Assembly: GCF_965284335.1 (NCBI RefSeq)
Contig: NZ_OZ260076.1
Length of the DNA: 64,000 nucleotides
Strand: one strand, 5' to 3'
DNA from: Tabrizicola_A sp965284335
GTDB taxonomy: Bacteria > Pseudomonadota > Alphaproteobacteria > Rhodobacterales > Rhodobacteraceae
Below, one piece after another: positions 43,340-52,406 of the stretch (position 1 is the first letter of the stretch; each line of letters opens with the position of its first letter). Position numbers and translations under genes: made by a program. A model generated the notes under the pieces. The model was given only the letters and a program-made list of their open reading frames with translations, ran no database searches and was not told the DNA's origin.

Positions 43340-44116
43340 CTACTCAACCCCAAGGACATCAGGGGTTTGCCAGCCCAAATGCTGCCCGCCATCCACGGCA
43401 ATCATTTGCCCCGTCACAGCCACAGAATCGAGGAAAAATCCAAGCGCCGCCGTGATGTCGCCGGGGTTCGCCCCACGTCCCAAAACCGTGGCGGCGCGCT
43501 GGCGGGCGAAATGGCTGTCGCTTTGCCGCGCGCCTTGCAAGGTGGGGCCGGGACCAATGGCATTGACCCGGATCTGCGGCGCCAGCGCTTGCGCGGCGGT
43601 GCGGGTCAGCGCCCAAAGGCCCATTTTGGCAATGGTATAGGTCATGAACTCGGGCGTCAGCTTGTGCACCCGCTGGTCGATCATATTGATGACCAACCCA
43701 CTGGCCACAGGCTCGCCCGCCTCATCCTGCCCGGCGGCAGGGGCTTGGGCGGCAAAGGCTTGGGTCAGCACAAAAGGCGCGCGCAGGTTCGATTCCAAAT
43801 GTCGATCCCAGCTTTTGCGGCTGGCCGTGCGCAGCGTGTCATATTCGAAGATCGAGGCGTTGTTGACCAGAACCGTCAGCGGCCCGCCAAGGCCCTGCAC
43901 GGCCATCGGCACCAGCTTTTCCACCTGCGACTCGATCAAAAGATCCGCCCGCAGCGCACAGGCGCGCCGACCCATGGCGGTGATCTCTTTCACCACCTCC
44001 TCGGCCTCTTTGCGTGAGGCGGCGTAATGCACGGCCACATCATAGCCGCGCCGCGCCAGATACAGCGCCATCTCGCGGCCCAACCGCTTGCCCGCCCCCG
44101 TCACCAATGCCCGCAT
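43340..44116 (-). CDS. SDR-family oxidoreductase, pteridine-reductase/FolM-like
   Basis: 258 residues from ATG 44116 (MRALVTGAGKRLGREMA). The nucleotide-binding motif TGAGKRLG has the T-G-x3-R-x-G form of NADPH-dependent pteridine reductases, the catalytic Tyr-Lys is in YTIAKMGLWALT, and the active-site Asn in NNASIFEYDTL. Dihydromonapterin or dihydrofolate reduction (FolM-like) is the most likely reaction, but other ketone reductions are possible. It is the last of a three-gene operon with a zinc-ribbon-like small protein and SppA, with 1-base spacing to the former. Confidence 0.85.
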   Translation of the reverse strand: MRALVTGAGKRLGREMALYLARRGYDVAVHYAASRKEAEEVVKEITAMGRRACALRADLLIESQVEKLVPMAVQGLGGPLTVLVNNASIFEYDTLRTASRKSWDRHLESNLRAPFVLTQAFAAQAPAAGQDEAGEPVASGLVINMIDQRVHKLTPEFMTYTIAKMGLWALTRTAAQALAPQIRVNAIGPGPTLQGARQSDSHFARQRAATVLGRGANPGDITAALGFFLDSVAVTGQMIAVDGGQHLGWQTPDVLGVE

Positions 44117-44117
44117 G

Positions 44118-44306
44118 TCACGCCTTCTTGCAATCGCAGTCTGATTTTCCAACGATATAGCGCCCGCAACGGGAACAGACAGGGGGTTTCAGCCCCTTGC
44201 GGCGCAATTGGGTGATGCGGCCCAGTTTTCCGGGAAACAGCGCCTTGCCGATCATGCCGACAAGCGCCATGGCAAGAAGAAAGACCAAGATGATCTTGAA
44301 CAGCAT
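44118..44306 (-). CDS. Small membrane protein with C-terminal zinc-ribbon-like Cys
   Basis: 62 residues. One N-terminal membrane helix (LFKIILVFLLAMALVGMIGKALF) is followed by a basic linker and four cysteines arranged CSRCGRYIVGKSDCDC, which could coordinate zinc. It is too short for many gene finders but has neighbours on both sides in tight spacing (20 bases after sppA, 1 base before the SDR gene), supporting a real gene. Function is unknown. Confidence 0.7.
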   Translation of the reverse strand: MLFKIILVFLLAMALVGMIGKALFPGKLGRITQLRRKGLKPPVCSRCGRYIVGKSDCDCKKA

Positions 44307-44325
44307 CTACCGCCCCCGCTTGCCT

Positions 44326-45114
44326 CTAAAGGCCATAGCGCGCCCACAGCGCCTTGTCTTCCACCGATAGCATCAGATCTTGCGCCAAAGACAGGCCAAA
44401 GCGTGACAAGAACCCCCGCTTCTGGCCCAAAGGCACCAAGCGCACCTTCTCGCCGTAAAGCGCCTTCATCTTGGGCACCAAATGGGCAACCCCATCGACC
44501 AGCCCCAGCTCCACCGCCTTTTGGCCGACCCAAACATCGGCATTGAAGAGATCGGCATCAGCCAACCGCGCCCCACGCCGCGCCTTCACATGGGCGATAA
44601 ACGCCTCATGGATCGGGGCTTGCAACGCGCGCAGCCGCTCAATGTCCTCAGGCTTTTGCGGCAGGAAGGGGTCGGCCAGGCTTTTCGACTTGCCCGCCGC
44701 GACAACCCGCCGCTCCACCCCTTGACGGGCCATCAGCTCGGGAAAGCCAAAGCTGGCAAAGATCACCCCGATAGATCCGACGATCGAACTGTCATCCACC
44801 CAAATCTCATCGCCCGCGCAGGCCAGCCAATAGCCGCCCGAGGCCGCAACATCCTCGACAAAGGCATGCACCTTGACGCCCTTCTCCTCGGCCAGCCGCC
44901 GGATGCGCGCGGCGATCAGGCTGGATTGCACCGGCGAGCCGCCCGGCGAATTCACCGAAAGCGCCACAGCGGCGGGCTTCATCTTGAACGCCTTTTCAAT
45001 GACAGCGGCCAAGGCCGCGTCCGAAAGGCTGCTCCGCCCGATGCCAATACTGCCATGCAGCCGGATCACGGGCACAACGGGGGGACGTTTCAGAAAGGGG
45101 ATGAGGTGTTTCAT
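44326..45114 (-). CDS. sppA: Signal peptide peptidase SppA-like, family S49
   Basis: 262 residues, matching the short single-domain SppA/SohB group. It degrades signal peptides or membrane-bound substrates. The catalytic serine is in DVAASGGYWLACAGDEIW, preceded by SVNSPGGSPVQSS, and the general-base lysine is expected in VAAGKSKSLADPF. The first 20 residues are only weakly hydrophobic, so membrane attachment may be peripheral. It heads the operon with the small zinc-ribbon protein and SDR. Confidence 0.9.
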   Translation of the reverse strand: MKHLIPFLKRPPVVPVIRLHGSIGIGRSSLSDAALAAVIEKAFKMKPAAVALSVNSPGGSPVQSSLIAARIRRLAEEKGVKVHAFVEDVAASGGYWLACAGDEIWVDDSSIVGSIGVIFASFGFPELMARQGVERRVVAAGKSKSLADPFLPQKPEDIERLRALQAPIHEAFIAHVKARRGARLADADLFNADVWVGQKAVELGLVDGVAHLVPKMKALYGEKVRLVPLGQKRGFLSRFGLSLAQDLMLSVEDKALWARYGL

Positions 45115-45273
45115 AGCTCAACAGGTAGGGCGCGCGCGCCTGTTTCGCAACCGCTCCTCCTCAGCGCTCCTCCTCGTCGTCTGCGACGCTCGTCGGAAGG
45201 CCCTCGACGAGAAGCCGAAGGCGCCCGAGGAGAGGCGCTGGACAGCCCCGCGCGAAACCGTCAGGTTTGCCCC

Positions 45274-46164
45274 ATGATCGACAAGCTGGAAATGTTCATC
45301 GCCCTTGCCAACGAGCGCCACTTTGGCCGCGCGGCCGAGGTGGTGGGCGTCACCCAGCCCAGCCTGTCCAGCGCCATCCGCCAGCTGGAAGATCAGCTGG
45401 GCGTGCAGCTTGTCTATCGCGGCAGCCGCTTTCAGGGCCTGACGCCCGAAGGCCAGCGCGTGCTGGATTGGGCGCGCCGCATCGTCGGCGACATGCGCGC
45501 GCTGAAAGACGAGATGCGCTCGGTCCATGCGGGCCTGTCGGGCAATCTGCGCATCGGCGTCATTCCCACCGCCATGCCCATGGTGGCCGATCTCACCGCC
45601 CCCTTTACCGCGCGCCACCCCAATGTGCGCGTCACCATCCTGTCGCGCACCAGCGCCGAGATTTTGGACGGGATCGACACGCTCGAACTTGATGCGGGCA
45701 TCACCTATCTCGACAACGAGCCTTTGGGCCGCGTCGCCCAAACCCCGCTTTACACCGAATTTTACCGCTATCTCTGCGCCCCCTCCTCGCCGCACGCCGC
45801 GCGCGCGCAGATCACTTGGCACGAAGTGGCAAGCCTGCCCCTGTGCCTTTTGACCGCCGACATGCAAAACCGCCGCATCGTCAACCAGCATCTGGCCGAG
45901 GCCGGCGCGCGGGTTCAGGCCATGGTGGAAAGCAATTCCACCATCGCGCTGGTCTCTCATGTGCGCTCGGGGCTTTGGGCTTCGGTCGTGCCGATGAAAC
46001 TGGCCGAGATGTTCACCGGCCAAGGTCTGGTGGCCATTCCCATCGTGGAACCCGAGGCCGAGCATCTGGTTGGCCTGATCACCACCCGCCGCGATCCGCA
46101 GACCCCGGTGCTTCAGGCCCTGATGGAAGAGGCCGCGCGGCTGGCAGTCCGGCTACGTCGATAG
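45274..46164 (+). CDS. fdsR: LysR-type regulator of formate dehydrogenase (FdsR-like)
   Basis: 296 residues from ATG 45274 (MIDKLEMFIALANERHFGRAAEVVGVTQPSLSS), a classical LTTR helix-turn-helix followed by the periplasmic-binding-like ligand domain (GNLRIGVIPTAMPMVADLTAPF). Its position directly before fdsG and in the same direction matches the fdsR-fdsGBACD order known from Cupriavidus. It probably activates the operon in response to formate or molybdate status; an inverted repeat in the intervening gap is a likely binding site. The large upstream-open frame to 44482 overlaps sppA and is not used. Confidence 0.85.
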   Translation: MIDKLEMFIALANERHFGRAAEVVGVTQPSLSSAIRQLEDQLGVQLVYRGSRFQGLTPEGQRVLDWARRIVGDMRALKDEMRSVHAGLSGNLRIGVIPTAMPMVADLTAPFTARHPNVRVTILSRTSAEILDGIDTLELDAGITYLDNEPLGRVAQTPLYTEFYRYLCAPSSPHAARAQITWHEVASLPLCLLTADMQNRRIVNQHLAEAGARVQAMVESNSTIALVSHVRSGLWASVVPMKLAEMFTGQGLVAIPIVEPEAEHLVGLITTRRDPQTPVLQALMEEAARLAVRLRR

Positions 46165-46194
46165 GCGATGCCTATTGAATAACGGGATGACGAT

Positions 46195-46212
46195 ATTGAT
46201 TTCCCTATCAAT
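46195..46212. promoter_or_regulatory. Candidate LysR-type binding site before fdsG
   Basis: ATTGAT-TTCCCT-ATCAAT is a perfect 6-bp inverted repeat with a 6-base spacer containing the T-N11-A pattern of LysR-type operators. It lies 40 bases before the fdsG ATG and 30 bases after the regulator gene. A partial second box (CTATTGAATAAC) is found at about 46172. Binding by the adjacent regulator is inferred. Confidence 0.5.
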
Positions 46213-46251
46213 GCGCGTATCAAGGGCCCAGCTACCAAAAGGGCCGCCCAT

Positions 46252-46719
46252 ATGCTTGATTCCGTCGAAGTCACCTCTCGGGTTGGGGAAATCCTGACCG
46301 CCCACAAGGGGATGGAGGGTTCGCTTTTGCCGATCCTTCACGCCATTCAGGCCGAATTCGGCTATGTGCCCCAAGATGCACTGCCGATCATCGCGCAGGA
46401 TCTGAACCTGTCCAAGGCCGAGGTGCATGGCGTGATGTCGTTCTATCACGACTTTCGCGAAAACCCCGCCGGGAATCATGTGCTGAAGCTTTGCCGGGCC
46501 GAGGCCTGCAAGGCCATGGGCGCTGACCGCGTGGCCGATCATGCGCAAAAGGCGCTTGGCATCGAATGGCACGAAACCACCAAAGATGGCCGCGTGACGC
46601 TGGAACCGGTGTTCTGCCTTGGCCTTTGTGCCTGCGCACCTGCCGCCATGGTGGATGGCAAAATCATCGGCCGCGTCGATGAGGCGAAACTGGACGGCAT
46701 CATTGGGGGCCTGAAATGA
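46252..46719 (+). CDS. fdsG: NAD-dependent formate dehydrogenase, gamma subunit (2Fe-2S)
   Basis: 155 residues homologous to the NuoE/HoxE family. It carries a [2Fe-2S] cluster bound by four cysteines, seen as KLCRAEACKAMG and CLGLCACAPAAMV. It transfers electrons between the FMN site of FdsB and other clusters. The N-terminal SVEVTSRVGEILTAHKGMEGSLLPILHAIQ helix matches the family. Its stop overlaps the fdsB start by four bases (ATGA), starting the fdsGBACD-type operon. Confidence 0.94.
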   Translation: MLDSVEVTSRVGEILTAHKGMEGSLLPILHAIQAEFGYVPQDALPIIAQDLNLSKAEVHGVMSFYHDFRENPAGNHVLKLCRAEACKAMGADRVADHAQKALGIEWHETTKDGRVTLEPVFCLGLCACAPAAMVDGKIIGRVDEAKLDGIIGGLK

Positions 46720-48230
46720 AAATCTATCTGCCGCTCGATTCTGCCGCCGTCGCCCTTGGGGCCGATGAGATCGCCGCCGCCATCCACGCCGCGCGCCCGG
46801 ATGTGACCCTTATCCGCAACGGCTCGCGCGGGATGGTCTGGCTGGAACCGCTGGTCGAGGTGGACACCCCCGCCGGTCGCATGGCCTTTGGCCCGATGAC
46901 TTTGGAAGACGTGCCTGCTTTGTTTGGCGATCTGGCCAAGCACCCCAAGGCCCTTGGCTTGACCGAAGACCTGCCGTGGATGAAGGCGCAAACGCGCCTG
47001 ACCTTTGCCCGTGTGGGCGTGATTGATCCCCTGTCGCTGGCCGATTACCGCGCCCATGGAGGCCTCAAGGGCCTTGAGCGTGCCTTGGGCATGTCGCAGG
47101 CCGATATGGTGGCCGAGGTCACCAATTCCGGCCTGCGCGGCCGGGGTGGTGCGGGCTTCCCCACCGGCATCAAGTGGAAAACCGTCTCCGAGGCCAAAGC
47201 CGACCGCAAATACATCGTCTGCAACGCGGACGAAGGCGACAGCGCCACCTTTGCCGACCGCATGCTGATGGAAGGTGACCCCTTCACCCTCATCGAAGGT
47301 ATGGTGATCGCCGGGCTTGCCTGCGGCGCGACCAAGGGCTTTGTTTATCTTCGTTCCGAATACCCCATCGCCATTGCCGTGATGCAAAAGGCGGTTGAGA
47401 TCGCCCGCGCCGAGGGGCTGTTGGGCGCAAAGGTTTTGGGCAAAGGCCCGGCCTTTGACATGGAAATCCGCGTCGGTGCCGGGGCCTATGTCTGCGGCGA
47501 GGAAACCAGCCTTTTGAACTCGCTTGAAGGCAAGCGCGGCATCGTGCGCGCCAAACCGCCGCTGCCCGCGCTTCAGGGTTTCATGGGCCGCCCGACCGTT
47601 GTGAACAACGTCATCTCCTTGGCCTCCGTCCCGGTGATCTTTGAAAAGGGCGCTGATCATTACAAGAACTTTGGCCTTGGCCGCTCGCGCGGCACGATCC
47701 CGTTGCAGATTGCCGGGAACGTCAAATACGGCGGGCTTTACGAAATCGCCTTTGGCCTGACCTTGGGCGAGATCGTCGACAAGATCGGCGGCGGCACGGC
47801 CTCGGGCCGCCCGGTCAAGGCGGTGCAAGTGGGCGGGCCTTTGGGGGCCTATTTCCCGCGCAGCCTCTTTGACACGCCCTTTGGCTATGAGGAATTCGCA
47901 GGCAAAGATGGCCTCATCGGTCACGCGGGTCTGACGATTTTCGACGACAGCGCCGACATGCTGGAAATGGCCCGCTTTGCCATGGAATTCTGCGCCATCG
48001 AATCCTGTGGCAAATGCACCCCCTGCCGCATCGGCGCGGTGCGCGGGGTGGAAACCATCAACCGCATCAAGCGCGGCGATGCCGCCGCCATGCCGATCCT
48101 CACCGATCTGTGCAACACCATGAAATCGGGCTCGCTTTGCGCCCTTGGCGGGTTCACCCCCTATCCGGTGATGTCCGCTGTCACCCATTTCCCTGATGAC
48201 TTCCAGACGCAGAAGGAAGCCGCCGAATGA
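46716..48230 (+). CDS. fdsB: NAD-dependent formate dehydrogenase, beta subunit (NuoF-like)
   Basis: 504 residues. An N-terminal thioredoxin-like region (residues 1-105) is followed by a NuoF-type core with FMN/NAD-binding segments GLRGRGGAGFPTGIKW and YIVCNADEGDSATFADR, GAYVCGEETSLLNSLEG, and a [4Fe-4S] site ESCGKCTPCRIGAVRG plus a later Cys. It reduces NAD using electrons from FdsA. It overlaps fdsA by four bases. Confidence 0.95.
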   Translation: MKIYLPLDSAAVALGADEIAAAIHAARPDVTLIRNGSRGMVWLEPLVEVDTPAGRMAFGPMTLEDVPALFGDLAKHPKALGLTEDLPWMKAQTRLTFARVGVIDPLSLADYRAHGGLKGLERALGMSQADMVAEVTNSGLRGRGGAGFPTGIKWKTVSEAKADRKYIVCNADEGDSATFADRMLMEGDPFTLIEGMVIAGLACGATKGFVYLRSEYPIAIAVMQKAVEIARAEGLLGAKVLGKGPAFDMEIRVGAGAYVCGEETSLLNSLEGKRGIVRAKPPLPALQGFMGRPTVVNNVISLASVPVIFEKGADHYKNFGLGRSRGTIPLQIAGNVKYGGLYEIAFGLTLGEIVDKIGGGTASGRPVKAVQVGGPLGAYFPRSLFDTPFGYEEFAGKDGLIGHAGLTIFDDSADMLEMARFAMEFCAIESCGKCTPCRIGAVRGVETINRIKRGDAAAMPILTDLCNTMKSGSLCALGGFTPYPVMSAVTHFPDDFQTQKEAAE

Positions 48231-51106
48231 AAGACTTCATCATCCCCTCTGACCGCGACTTTGGCACGCCCTATGTGCGCTCCACCGCCACGGTGACGCT
48301 GAACATCGACGGCTTCGATGTGACCGTGCCCGAAGGCACCTCGATCATGCGCGCCGCCGCTGAAATCGGCATCACCGTGCCGAAACTCTGCGCGACCGAC
48401 AGCCTTGAGGCCTTTGGCTCCTGCCGCCTCTGCCTTGTCGAAATCGAAGGCCGCAACGGCACGCCCGCCTCCTGCACCACCCCTGTTGCCCCCGGCATCC
48501 GGGTGAAAACCCAAACGGGCAAGCTGAAAGAGCTGCGTCGCGGCGTGATGGAGCTGTACATCTCCGACCACCCGCTTGACTGCCTGACCTGCTCGGCCAA
48601 TGGCGATTGCGAATTGCAGGACATGGCGGGCGCGGTTGGCCTGCGCGATGTGCGCTACACCGCCGAGGAAACCCATTTCCGCCCCAAGAACAACTCGGGC
48701 GAGGCCAATCCCCAGTGGATGCCGAAGGACGAGTCTAACCCCTATTTCACCTATGACCCGGCGAAATGCATCGTCTGCTCGCGCTGCGTGCGGGCCTGCG
48801 AAGAGGTGCAAGGCACCTTTGCGCTGACCATCGAAGGCCGGGGCTTCGATTCCCGCGTGTCTTTCGGTGCGAAAACCGACGACGCGCTGGCCTCGGACTG
48901 CGTCTCTTGCGGCGCCTGCGTGCAGGCCTGCCCCACCGCAACCCTGCAGGAAAAATCGGTGATCGAAATCGGCACGCCCGAGCGTTCGGTCATCACCACC
49001 TGCGCATATTGCGGCGTGGGCTGCCAGTTCAAGGCCGAACTGCGCGGTGACGAGCTGGTGCGCATGGTGCCTTACAAGCACGGCAAGGCCAACCGGGGCC
49101 ATTCCTGCGTCAAAGGCCGCTTTGCCTATGGCTATGCCAGCCACCAAGACCGCATCCTGTCGCCGATGATCCGCGACAGCATCAACGATCCGTGGAAAGA
49201 AGTCTCCTGGGCCGAGGCGATGGAATTTGCCGCGGGTCGCATGAAGGGCATCATCGCCAAATATGGGCAGAAATCCGTGGGCGTGATCACCTCCTCGCGC
49301 TGCACCAATGAAGAAACCTATCTGGTGCAAAAGCTGACGCGCGGTGTGTTCCTGAACAACAACACCGACACCTGCGCGCGGGTCTGCCATTCGCCCACCG
49401 GCTATGGTCTGGGCCAGACGCTTGGGACCAGCGCCGGCACGCAAGACTTTGATTCGGTTGAACATACCGATGTAGCCATCGTGATCGGTGCCAACCCCGC
49501 TTCGGGCCACCCTGTGTTTGCCTCGCGCCTGAAAAAGCGCCTGCGCAAAGGGGCCAAGCTGATCGTCATCGACCCGCGCCGCACCGAAATGGTGGACAGC
49601 CCCCATATCCGCGCCGCGCACCATCTGGCGCTGACGCCCGGCACCAACGTGGCCATGGTCACCGCGCTGGCCCATGTGATCGTGACCGAGAAACTCTACA
49701 ACGAAGAGTTCATCCGCACCCGTTGCGACTGGGATGAATTCCAAGACTACGCCGAATTCGTCAGCCGCCCGAACCATTCGCCAGAAGCCGTGGAAATCCT
49801 GACCGGCGTCAAGGCCGAAGAGGTCCGCGCGGCGGCCCGGCTTTATGCCACCGGCGGCAATGGCTCGATCTACTATGGCCTCGGCGTGACCGAACATTCC
49901 CAAGGCTCGACCACCGTGATCGGGATTGCCAACCTTGCCATGATGACCGGCAACGTCGGTCGTCCGGGCGTGGGCGTGAACCCCTTGCGCGGGCAAAACA
50001 ACGTGCAAGGCTCCTGCGACATGGGGTCTTTCCCGCATGAACTGCCGGGCTATCGCCATGTGAAGAACGACGATGTGCGCGCCATCTATGAGAACCTCTG
50101 GGGCGTGAAGATCGACAGCGAACCGGGCCTGCGCATCCCCAACATGCTGGATGCGGCAGTAGAGGGCACCTTCAAGGGCCTTTACTGCCAAGGCGAAGAC
50201 ATCCTGCAATCCGACCCCGACACCAAGCACGTCTCGGCGGGCTTGGCAGCGATGGAATGCGTGATCGTCCACGACCTCTTCCTGAACGAAACCGCGAATT
50301 ACGCCCATGTGTTCTTCCCCGGGTCGTCCTTCCTCGAAAAGGACGGCACCTTCACCAACGCCGAGCGTCGCATCAACATGGTGCGCAAGGTGATGGCCCC
50401 GAAGCAGGGCTATGCCGATTGGGAAGTGACCCAGATGTTCGCCAATGCCATGGGCGCCAACTGGAACTACACCCACCCGGTGCAGATCATGGAAGAGATC
50501 GCCATGACCACCCCCTCCTTTGCCGGTGTCAGCTATGACCGGATCGAAGAGCTGGGCTCGGTCCAGTGGCCTTGCAACGACAAGGCCCCGGAAGGCACGC
50601 CTTTGATGCACGTCGATGCCTTCGTGCGTGGCAAGGGTCGGTTCATCAACACCGAATATGTCGCGACCGATGAAAAGACCGGCCCGCGCTTCCCGCTCTT
50701 GCTCACCACGGGCCGCATCCTGTCGCAATACAACGTCGGCGCGCAAACCCGCCGCACGGCCAACAGCACTTGGCATGCCGAGGATGTCTTGGAAATCCAC
50801 CCCCATGACGCCGAGGTGCGCGGCATCAAGGAAGGCCAGTGGGTGCGGTTGGCAAGCCGGGCGGGGGAAACCACCCTGCGCGCCACGATCACCGACAAGG
50901 TCAATCCGGGAGTGGTTTACACCACCTTCCACCACCCCGACACGCAAGCCAACGTCATCACCACCGATTTCAGCGATTGGGCCACCAATTGCCCGGAATA
51001 CAAGGTGACAGCGGTGCAGGTGTCGCCCTCGAACGGCCCGTCGGAATGGCAAGAGGAATACAACGCCCTCGCCACCCGCTCGCGCCGGATCGCGGCGGCC
51101 GAATAA
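48227..51106 (+). CDS. fdsA: NAD-dependent formate dehydrogenase, alpha (catalytic Mo) subunit
   Basis: 959 residues. The N-terminal part is NuoG-like: [2Fe-2S] ligands KLCATDSLEAFGSCRLCLVEIEG, the His-ligand cluster HPLDCLTCSANGDCELQ, and two [4Fe-4S] motifs CIVCSRCVRACEEVQG and CVSCGACVQACPTATL. The Mo-bis-MGD domain starts with CAYCGVGCQFKAEL and has the metal-binding cysteine and neighbouring His in ARVCHSPTGYGLG; no selenocysteine codon is required. It oxidises formate to CO2 in the cytoplasm. Its cofactor depends on molybdate uptake, which the downstream mod genes supply. Confidence 0.95.
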   Translation: MKDFIIPSDRDFGTPYVRSTATVTLNIDGFDVTVPEGTSIMRAAAEIGITVPKLCATDSLEAFGSCRLCLVEIEGRNGTPASCTTPVAPGIRVKTQTGKLKELRRGVMELYISDHPLDCLTCSANGDCELQDMAGAVGLRDVRYTAEETHFRPKNNSGEANPQWMPKDESNPYFTYDPAKCIVCSRCVRACEEVQGTFALTIEGRGFDSRVSFGAKTDDALASDCVSCGACVQACPTATLQEKSVIEIGTPERSVITTCAYCGVGCQFKAELRGDELVRMVPYKHGKANRGHSCVKGRFAYGYASHQDRILSPMIRDSINDPWKEVSWAEAMEFAAGRMKGIIAKYGQKSVGVITSSRCTNEETYLVQKLTRGVFLNNNTDTCARVCHSPTGYGLGQTLGTSAGTQDFDSVEHTDVAIVIGANPASGHPVFASRLKKRLRKGAKLIVIDPRRTEMVDSPHIRAAHHLALTPGTNVAMVTALAHVIVTEKLYNEEFIRTRCDWDEFQDYAEFVSRPNHSPEAVEILTGVKAEEVRAAARLYATGGNGSIYYGLGVTEHSQGSTTVIGIANLAMMTGNVGRPGVGVNPLRGQNNVQGSCDMGSFPHELPGYRHVKNDDVRAIYENLWGVKIDSEPGLRIPNMLDAAVEGTFKGLYCQGEDILQSDPDTKHVSAGLAAMECVIVHDLFLNETANYAHVFFPGSSFLEKDGTFTNAERRINMVRKVMAPKQGYADWEVTQMFANAMGANWNYTHPVQIMEEIAMTTPSFAGVSYDRIEELGSVQWPCNDKAPEGTPLMHVDAFVRGKGRFINTEYVATDEKTGPRFPLLLTTGRILSQYNVGAQTRRTANSTWHAEDVLEIHPHDAEVRGIKEGQWVRLASRAGETTLRATITDKVNPGVVYTTFHHPDTQANVITTDFSDWATNCPEYKVTAVQVSPSNGPSEWQEEYNALATRSRRIAAAE

Positions 51107-51117
51107 GGGCGCGCGTG

Positions 51118-51927
51118 ATGAATACCCACCGCCCCCTGCCGCGCCTTGCCTTCGGGCAAGGCCGCGCCTCGGACGGCTCGCGAGAGCTGCCCGAGGAGGT
51201 GGCGGTGGCGCTTTCCTACAACGGATCGACGCAGGCGGTGATGATGGCCAGCCCCGCCGATCTGGTGGATTTCGCCTATGGTTTCAGCCTGACCGAAGGC
51301 ATCGCCCGCCCCGATGAGATTGACAGCGTCGAGATCGTCGAGACGCCCCTTGGCATTGACCTGCAAATCTGGCTTAAAGCACCCGCCGAGGACCGCCAGC
51401 GCGCTCGCCGCCGGTCGATGGCCGGGCCGGTGGGCTGCGGGCTTTGCGGCATCGACAGTCTGGAAGAGGCACGGCGCAAGCCCCGGGCCGTGGCCGACAG
51501 CGGCTTTGCCCTGACGCCCGCGCAGATCATGTCGGCCATGGCGGCGCTGACCGGCCACCAGCCCCTGCACGACATCACCCGCGCCGCCCATGCCGCCGCC
51601 CTTTGGGCGCCCGAAGGCGGAATCCTTGCCGCGCGCGAAGATGTGGGCCGCCACAACGCGCTTGATAAGCTGATCGGCGCCTTGGCGCAGGCCGCCCCGG
51701 TTGACGGGGCCTTGGTCCTGACCTGCCGCACCTCGATCGACATGGTGCAAAAGGCCGCCGCTGCGGGCTTTCCCATGCTCATAGCGGCTTCGGCCCCCAC
51801 GGCAGCGGCGGTCGATATGGCCGATGCTGCCGGCATCACCCTGATCGCCCTGGCCCGCCCCGACGGGTTCGAGGTCTTCACCCATCCCAACCGTATAGCT
51901 GCTTCAGAGGCCGCCCATGTCGCATGA
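51118..51927 (+). CDS. fdhD: Formate dehydrogenase accessory sulfurtransferase FdhD (FdsC)
   Basis: 269 residues from ATG 51118. FdhD/FdsC delivers sulfur to the Mo cofactor before its insertion into the alpha subunit. The persulfide-carrying cysteine loop is visible as GPVGCGLCGIDSLEEA, and GGILAAREDVGRHNALDKLIGA is the family hallmark. It follows fdsA after 11 bases and overlaps fdsD by 11 bases. Confidence 0.93.
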   Translation: MNTHRPLPRLAFGQGRASDGSRELPEEVAVALSYNGSTQAVMMASPADLVDFAYGFSLTEGIARPDEIDSVEIVETPLGIDLQIWLKAPAEDRQRARRRSMAGPVGCGLCGIDSLEEARRKPRAVADSGFALTPAQIMSAMAALTGHQPLHDITRAAHAAALWAPEGGILAAREDVGRHNALDKLIGALAQAAPVDGALVLTCRTSIDMVQKAAAAGFPMLIAASAPTAAAVDMADAAGITLIALARPDGFEVFTHPNRIAASEAAHVA

Positions 51928-52168
51928 CGCCCAACACCATTCTGGCCCGCACGCCAAGCTGATCTACATGGCCAACCAGATCGCCAAATTCATGGAGTCA
52001 AAACCCCATGACGAGGGCGTGGCGGGCCTGTCCAGCCATATCAACGACTTCTGGGAACCCCGGATGCGCCGCCACCTCTTTGAGGTGCTGGATGCCGGCG
52101 GCACGGGCCTGCGCCCCTTGGTTCTGGACGCCGCGGCCAAGATCAAACGCCCGGCCGAAGCGGCCTGA
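51917..52168 (+). CDS. fdsD: Formate dehydrogenase delta subunit
   Basis: 83 residues typical of FdsD: IYMANQIAKFMESKPHDEGVAGLSSHINDFWEPRMR is the recognisable core. The delta subunit assists complex stability or Mo-cofactor insertion. It overlaps the end of fdhD by 11 bases and closes the operon; a GC-rich repeat region follows. Confidence 0.92.
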   Translation: MSHDAQHHSGPHAKLIYMANQIAKFMESKPHDEGVAGLSSHINDFWEPRMRRHLFEVLDAGGTGLRPLVLDAAAKIKRPAEAA

Positions 52169-52187
52169 GCGCGGCGGGGTTAAGGGT

Positions 52188-52335
52188 TACCCCCCACCCC
52201 CAGCCCCTCCCCACGAGGGGGAGGGGAGGCGAGGGGTGACCAAGGCTTAGCGACAGGCGGATACCAGAGAGCGATTTGCAGAACTTGCTCCTCCCCTCCC
52301 CCTCGTGGGGAGGGGCTGGGGGTGGGGGGCCTTCC
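52188..52335. repeat. GC-rich inverted repeat pair, same family as the 59.7-60.4 kb array
   Basis: Two inverted blocks (about 52191-52240 and 52285-52331) are built around CCCTCCCCACGAGGGGGAGGGG and its complement. Each block is itself hairpin-forming. The same core (CTCCCCCTCGTGGGGAGGGG) appears in every unit of the tandem array at 59.7-60.4 kb, so this is a dispersed repeat family. Translated frames over it are Pro/Arg/Gly-rich artefacts. Confidence 0.75.
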
Positions 52336-52406
52336 CCTTCATAGGGGGCCTTACCTTCCATAGGGAGCAGCCCTGAGACTGGGGCCGACCTCATCCGCCC
52401 CGCGCC

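Noticed and set aside
48161..51052. 963-residue minus-strand open frame opposite fdsA
   Set aside because: Antisense shadow in high-GC DNA; the plus strand has complete Mo and Fe-S motifs.
48227..51106. Selenocysteine in FdsA
   Set aside because: No in-frame TGA; the active-site position is read as Cys (RVCHSPTG).
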